This document shows, one piece after another, positions 60,455-64,000 of a DNA stretch of 64,000 nucleotides. Each line of letters opens with the position of its first letter. Within the stretch, counting starts at the first letter, position 1. Source of the DNA: Nereida ignava. GTDB lineage: Bacteria > Pseudomonadota > Alphaproteobacteria > Rhodobacterales > Rhodobacteraceae. Both the position numbers and the translations under genes were made by a program. Location: assembly GCF_001049735.1 (NCBI RefSeq), contig NZ_CVPC01000022.1:16005-80004 (forward strand), given 5' to 3'. Below the pieces are notes generated by a model, which saw only the letters and a program-made list of their open reading frames with translations, was not told the DNA's origin and searched no databases.

Positions 60455-61378
60455 CTAGAACCCAATTTGACGAAGCAGGTTCTTAAAGACGCCTGGTGTG
60501 TTTTCCATCGGCAAGTCTGCGTTGGAATACTCAACCATCGATCCGGCGTAGAGCTTTGCATTTTCAACATTCGCAAGCTCGGACAGAGCGAACCAATGTG
60601 TCGCGGCCCAGTGCCCAGTGTTGCAAAACGAGATGACCTCTTCGTCACCCTTAATGCCAAGCGAGGCTTTCAAAGCAGAGATATCTGTCGGGGTTGAGAT
60701 GGCTGCGGCACCATTTTCGAAAAATGTTGCGTAGGATTGGTTAACGGCGCCGGGCAACGTCCCTGGGCGTTTGGCAGCACCGTGTGCTTTGTCTCCAGCA
60801 AAGAACTCGGGTAGCCGTGCATCAACCAAAAGACCTGAGTTTTCACCTTTTACCACTGAAGACACGTGCTGAGTATCCGCCAGCCAAGTGGTATCAAACT
60901 TAAGGTCCAGCTGACTTGGCACTGCGGTTTCAAGCGTGTTATTTAGGGGCAGGTTTGCGTCTCGCCATGCAATCCGACCACCGTTCAGGATGCTTAGGTC
61001 AGTGAAGCCGGTTGATTTAAGCGTCCAATATACACGCGCTGCTGCACCAAAATCTGTATCAGTGTTACCTTCTGAAATGATGATAATAGGCTCGTCTTGC
61101 TCGAGGCCTAGCTTCTCAAGGTGCTCTTCCAAAACCGCCAAATCCATAAGGCCGCCGGGATTGTCTTTGGTGCCACGGAACAATTTATAAGGTGCCCAAA
61201 GTGCGCCGTCCACGTGGGAGTCCGCATAGCCGTCGTTGCGGATATCAAGAAGAACGGGTTGTTTCGTATCTAGCGCGTTGGCAAGGTCATCAGCCTCAAC
61301 AAGCGGTCCAAATGTTGCCGCGAGCGGCGCTGTAGCAATACCAACGATTGCGACAAGTGTGGTAAGAATAAGTCTCAT
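60455..61378 (-). CDS. Periplasmic two-domain rhodanese-like sulfurtransferase
   Basis: 307-residue exported protein: signal peptide MRLILTTLVAIVGIATAPLAA, then two rhodanese domains. The second carries the active-site loop CNTGHWA. The first has Ser in place of the catalytic Cys (IIISEGNTDTDFG), so it is structural, as in thiosulfate sulfurtransferases. It probably passes or accepts sulfane sulfur outside the membrane in concert with the YeeE/YedE protein. Confidence 0.88.
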   Translation of the reverse strand: MRLILTTLVAIVGIATAPLAATFGPLVEADDLANALDTKQPVLLDIRNDGYADSHVDGALWAPYKLFRGTKDNPGGLMDLAVLEEHLEKLGLEQDEPIIIISEGNTDTDFGAAARVYWTLKSTGFTDLSILNGGRIAWRDANLPLNNTLETAVPSQLDLKFDTTWLADTQHVSSVVKGENSGLLVDARLPEFFAGDKAHGAAKRPGTLPGAVNQSYATFFENGAAAISTPTDISALKASLGIKGDEEVISFCNTGHWAATHWFALSELANVENAKLYAGSMVEYSNADLPMENTPGVFKNLLRQIGF

Positions 61379-61603
61379 AACGCGGTCCCTAAATTTGTTT
61401 CAAAGTGGCATTAAGCGAAAATTTAATTCTCGTAAATGGGGGCAGGGAGCCGTATTACGGGACAATATTCTGCTTATACGATCATGGTAGAACATTGTCG
61501 CACTAAAGTAAGCTGCTCAGATTATTCGTACCTTTATGCCCAACCAATTGAGACAAATGATCTTACTTAGCCGATTTTTGCTTTATCCACTCAAGGTGGC
61601 AAA
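61379..61603. other. Intergenic region without recognisable features
   Basis: 225 bases, A+T-richer than the flanks, between the rhodanese start and the pirin stop. It must hold the promoter of the rhodanese-YeeE operon, but no convincing -35/-10 or hairpin was found. Confidence 0.5.
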
Positions 61604-62536
61604 CTAGGGCAGGGGGATGAATTCATCATTATCGTCGGGTGGTAATTGGAACCGACCATGCGCCCAATCACCGGCTGCCCAAGCGACTTTGGCGGCTTCA
61701 ATCTTGTCACGCGAGGACGCTACAAAGTTCCACCAAATATGACGGGGACCATTGAGGGTTTCACCACCCAACGCCATTAGACGTGCGCCTGAAGAACCGG
61801 CTTTTACTGTAATCTTGTCACCTGGGCGGAACACCATCATTTGACCGGCTTCAAAAGTATCCCCAGCCACCTCAATTGATCCTGAGGTTACATAAAGCCC
61901 ACGGTCCTCATGATCATCGGGCAGGGGAAGCATCGCACCGCCTTCAAGCACCACGTCTGCATAAAACATCTCAGAGAATGTTTTGGTGGGTGCGCGTTCA
62001 CCCCAAGCATTGCCCAAGATCAAGCGGACCTGTTTACCTTCGCCTTCCAGAAAAGGTAGCGCGGCTTCTTTATGGTGTTCGAAGCCTGCGTTTGTTTCTT
62101 CGTGCTCTTCAGGCAGTGCAACCCAAGTCTGAATGCCAAATAATTTGCTACCACTTGCTCTTGTCTGCGCGCTGGTTCGTTCGGAGTGCGTTACCCCGTT
62201 ACCCGCGATCATCCAATTCACCTCACCGGGGTAAATCATTTGATTTGTGCCAAGGCTGTCACGGTGCTGAAATTCGCCTTGATATAAATAGGTCACTGTT
62301 GCGAGACCAATATGCGGGTGCGGTCGTACATCAATGCCTTGATCGGTCAAAAATTCTGCGGGACCCATCTGATCGAAGAACACAAACGGGCCTACCATCT
62401 TGCGTTCAACCGAAGGCAATGCACGGCGAACTTCAAAATCACCAATATCACGGGCACGCGGAACAATTAGCGTTTCAATCGAGTCCATCGACCCTGCATC
62501 AGGACAATGTGGTTCAAGACTTGGGTTCCAACTCAT
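61604..62536 (-). CDS. Pirin family protein
   Basis: 310-residue bicupin. The N-terminal cupin holds metal ligands in VRPHPHIGLATVTYLYQGEF and GEVNWMIAGNGVTHSER, with the FFDQMGP motif before it. Bacterial pirins have been tied to quercetin dioxygenation and to regulation; no specific role is evident. The start at 62536 (MSWNPSLEPHC) is preferred to 62548. Confidence 0.88.
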   Translation of the reverse strand: MSWNPSLEPHCPDAGSMDSIETLIVPRARDIGDFEVRRALPSVERKMVGPFVFFDQMGPAEFLTDQGIDVRPHPHIGLATVTYLYQGEFQHRDSLGTNQMIYPGEVNWMIAGNGVTHSERTSAQTRASGSKLFGIQTWVALPEEHEETNAGFEHHKEAALPFLEGEGKQVRLILGNAWGERAPTKTFSEMFYADVVLEGGAMLPLPDDHEDRGLYVTSGSIEVAGDTFEAGQMMVFRPGDKITVKAGSSGARLMALGGETLNGPRHIWWNFVASSRDKIEAAKVAWAAGDWAHGRFQLPPDDNDEFIPLP

Positions 62537-62646
62537 GGTTTGCTCCAATTTAAGCGTCGTTTGAGCAAATGCTACGCTCTAGATGATTCAATTAGAAGAC
62601 AAAGCGCTGAACAGCTTATGTTCATTTTTGCGAAGGCTTACACGCA

Positions 62647-63660
62647 TCAGTCGTATCGAAGCGCCGTCGCTTTACCGCGGAAAATGTAATACGACAGGAC
62701 CGTATATCCTAAGATCGCGGGCACGACGAAAAGCGTTCCAATCAAAATAATGAAAAGGCTTTCAGGTGCTGATGCGGCCTCGTAAATCGTGATCTTTTCT
62801 GGGACTACATAGGGGTAGAATGAATACGCCATCCCAGAAAAAGCCAGCGTGAACAACCCGATCGCCGCGGCAAACGGCGTCCATGCCCATCTGTCATTAG
62901 TGAGGGGCATCCGCCCTAATTGCCACCACAAGAATACGACTAGTGCTGCAGATAGGATTGGCATTGGCGCAAGATAAAGTGCTTCCGGCCAACTAAACCA
63001 CTTATCGAAAATACGGGTGCTGATAAAAGGAGTGGCCAATGAAATCGCACCGATCCCAAGGATGAGGCCCCAAATGCCCCCCTTCGCCCACCGGATCGCA
63101 TGGCGCTGTAATTGCCCATCCGTTTTCGAGATAAGCCACGCCGCACCAATAAAGCTGTAACCAACGGTTAAGAAAACCGCCGTGAGAAGCGCGAAAATCA
63201 CATTGGGTAGGGTCCAGGTTAGGCCCATAATATACATTCCCAGCATAAAACCTTGGCTGAGTGAGGCCATAAGCGAGCCTGCAAAAAAAGCACCGTTCCA
63301 CATCGGTTTCTGGGCAATGGGTGCCTTGGCGCGCATTTCAAATGAAATGCCTCGCAAGATGAGCCCGATAAGCATCACAAAAACTGGCAGATAAAGTGCG
63401 GTCAAAATAGTCCCGTGGGCCGTGGGGAAGGCCACCAGTAAAAGACCGACTGCAAGTACCAGCCACGTTTCATTGGCATCCCAAAAAGGGCCGATTGAGG
63501 CAACCAGACGGTCTTTTTCATCGTCATTGGAAAGGGGCATCAGCAGCCCAACCCCAAGGTCAAATCCATCCAACACCACGTAGATTAGAATGGACAGACC
63601 CATCAGGGCCGCAAAAGTCCATGGCAGCCAGATTGCGGGATCACCGAAATAATCCATCAT
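62647..63660 (-). CDS. cydB: Cytochrome bd-type quinol oxidase subunit II
   Basis: 337-residue membrane subunit: MMDYFGDPAIWLPWTFAAL, then VLDGFDLGVGLL, GPFWDANETWLVLAVG and the typical helices. It forms a quinol oxidase with CydA, which matters at low oxygen and for redox balance. The first ATG overlaps the cydA stop (TAATG). The second ATG at 63657 is better spaced from AGGAG, so the protein may start one residue later. Confidence 0.94.
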   Translation of the reverse strand: MMDYFGDPAIWLPWTFAALMGLSILIYVVLDGFDLGVGLLMPLSNDDEKDRLVASIGPFWDANETWLVLAVGLLLVAFPTAHGTILTALYLPVFVMLIGLILRGISFEMRAKAPIAQKPMWNGAFFAGSLMASLSQGFMLGMYIMGLTWTLPNVIFALLTAVFLTVGYSFIGAAWLISKTDGQLQRHAIRWAKGGIWGLILGIGAISLATPFISTRIFDKWFSWPEALYLAPMPILSAALVVFLWWQLGRMPLTNDRWAWTPFAAAIGLFTLAFSGMAYSFYPYVVPEKITIYEAASAPESLFIILIGTLFVVPAILGYTVLSYYIFRGKATALRYD

Positions 63661-64000
63661 TATTCTCCTGGTTGCAGGTTGGATGCTACCGCTTCGCCAC
63701 GACGCGGGTAAGTACGTGATGAGAACGGCTCGCCACGGGTTGCCTTGCGCGCGAGATACGTGATGACACCAATATAAGCCACGATTAGCACCGCATAGAC
63801 CACAAGATACCCAATCAGTGTGCTCAGAACCATTGCGCTTGGTACGTCGCTGACGGCATCTTTGGTGGTGAGCACGCCTTGAACAAGCCATGGCTGCCGC
63901 CCGATTTCAGTAGTGTACCAACCGGCCAATGTCGCGATCCAACCGCTAAAGCTCATGGCACAGAAAGCATAAAGAGCCGCCCTGGGCATCGCCTCGGCGC
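63660..64000 (-). CDS. cydA: Cytochrome bd-type quinol oxidase subunit I, partial (N-terminus beyond window)
   Basis: Only the last ~113 residues are present. They include FSGWIATLAGWYTTEIGRQPW, the conserved segment before the last helix, and VQGVLTT, followed by a long hydrophobic helix and a charged tail. It carries the haems in the full protein. Confidence 0.93.
   Translation of the reverse strand, partial: AEAMPRAALYAFCAMSFSGWIATLAGWYTTEIGRQPWLVQGVLTTKDAVSDVPSAMVLSTLIGYLVVYAVLIVAYIGVITYLARKATRGEPFSSRTYPRRGEAVASNLQPGE

Overview
The window is a complete aerobic anoxygenic photosynthesis gene cluster (PGC) of an alphaproteobacterium of the family Rhodobacteraceae, probably the Roseobacter group. 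The evidence is the superoperon order crtE-crtF-bchCXYZ-pufQBALM, a PufX-type gene after pufM, spheroidene-pathway genes (crtA, C, D, F), the oxygen-dependent cyclase AcsF, and the AerR/PpaA-PpsR regulator pair. A plasmid-type replication and partition module (parA, parB and a DnaA-like initiator) lies between bchO and cycA. This strongly suggests that the cluster sits on an extrachromosomal replicon rather than the chromosome.

Layout. 1-11.0 kb, minus strand: dxs (cut by the window edge), a structured puf 3' region with a terminator, pufX-M-L-A-B-Q, bchZ-Y-X-C, crtF-E. 11.1-16.6 kb: crtD-crtC (plus), tspO, crtB-crtI (minus). 16.7-21.0 kb, plus: crtA-bchI-bchD-bchO. 21.0-24.6 kb: parB-parA (minus), a probable origin region, and the dnaA-like rep gene (plus). 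24.7-40.4 kb, minus: bchF-N-B-H-L-M, lhaA, puhA-B-C, a small unknown gene, acsF, puhE, hemA, cycA. 40.7-46.9 kb, plus: ppaA, ppsR, bchG, a PucC-like MFS gene, bchP, idi.

46.9-54.6 kb, minus: a sugar-alcohol ABC transport and oxidation operon of the smoEFGK-smoS-mtlK type, with a LacI-family regulator and two matching operators. 54.9-59.0 kb: a sulfatase-family gene converging on an FAD/GcvT-family dehydrogenase. 59.1-64.0 kb, minus: a small membrane ORF, a YeeE/YedE transporter, a two-domain rhodanese, a pirin, cydB and the 3' end of cydA.

How it works together: hemA supplies 5-aminolevulinate. bchI/D/H, bchM, acsF, bchL/N/B, bchF, bchX/Y/Z, bchC, bchG and bchP make bacteriochlorophyll a. 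dxs, idi, crtE and the other crt genes make spheroidene/spheroidenone. puf, puh and lhaA build the RC-LH1-PufX complex, and cycA returns electrons to it. Eight perfect TGT-N12-ACA sites (PpsR/CrtJ type) sit before bchC, crtE/crtD, crtI/crtA, bchF, ppaA and bchG. No LH2 (puc), bchE, pufC or rRNA/tRNA genes were recognised.

The most striking signal is a perfect palindrome with core GTCCCCGCGGGGAC, present six times between 19.9 and 23.4 kb. One copy lies inside bchD, one inside bchO, one in the bchO-parB gap, one inside parB, one inside parA and one upstream of parA. It is the obvious candidate centromere (parS), and it has been built into the coding sequence of photosynthesis genes.
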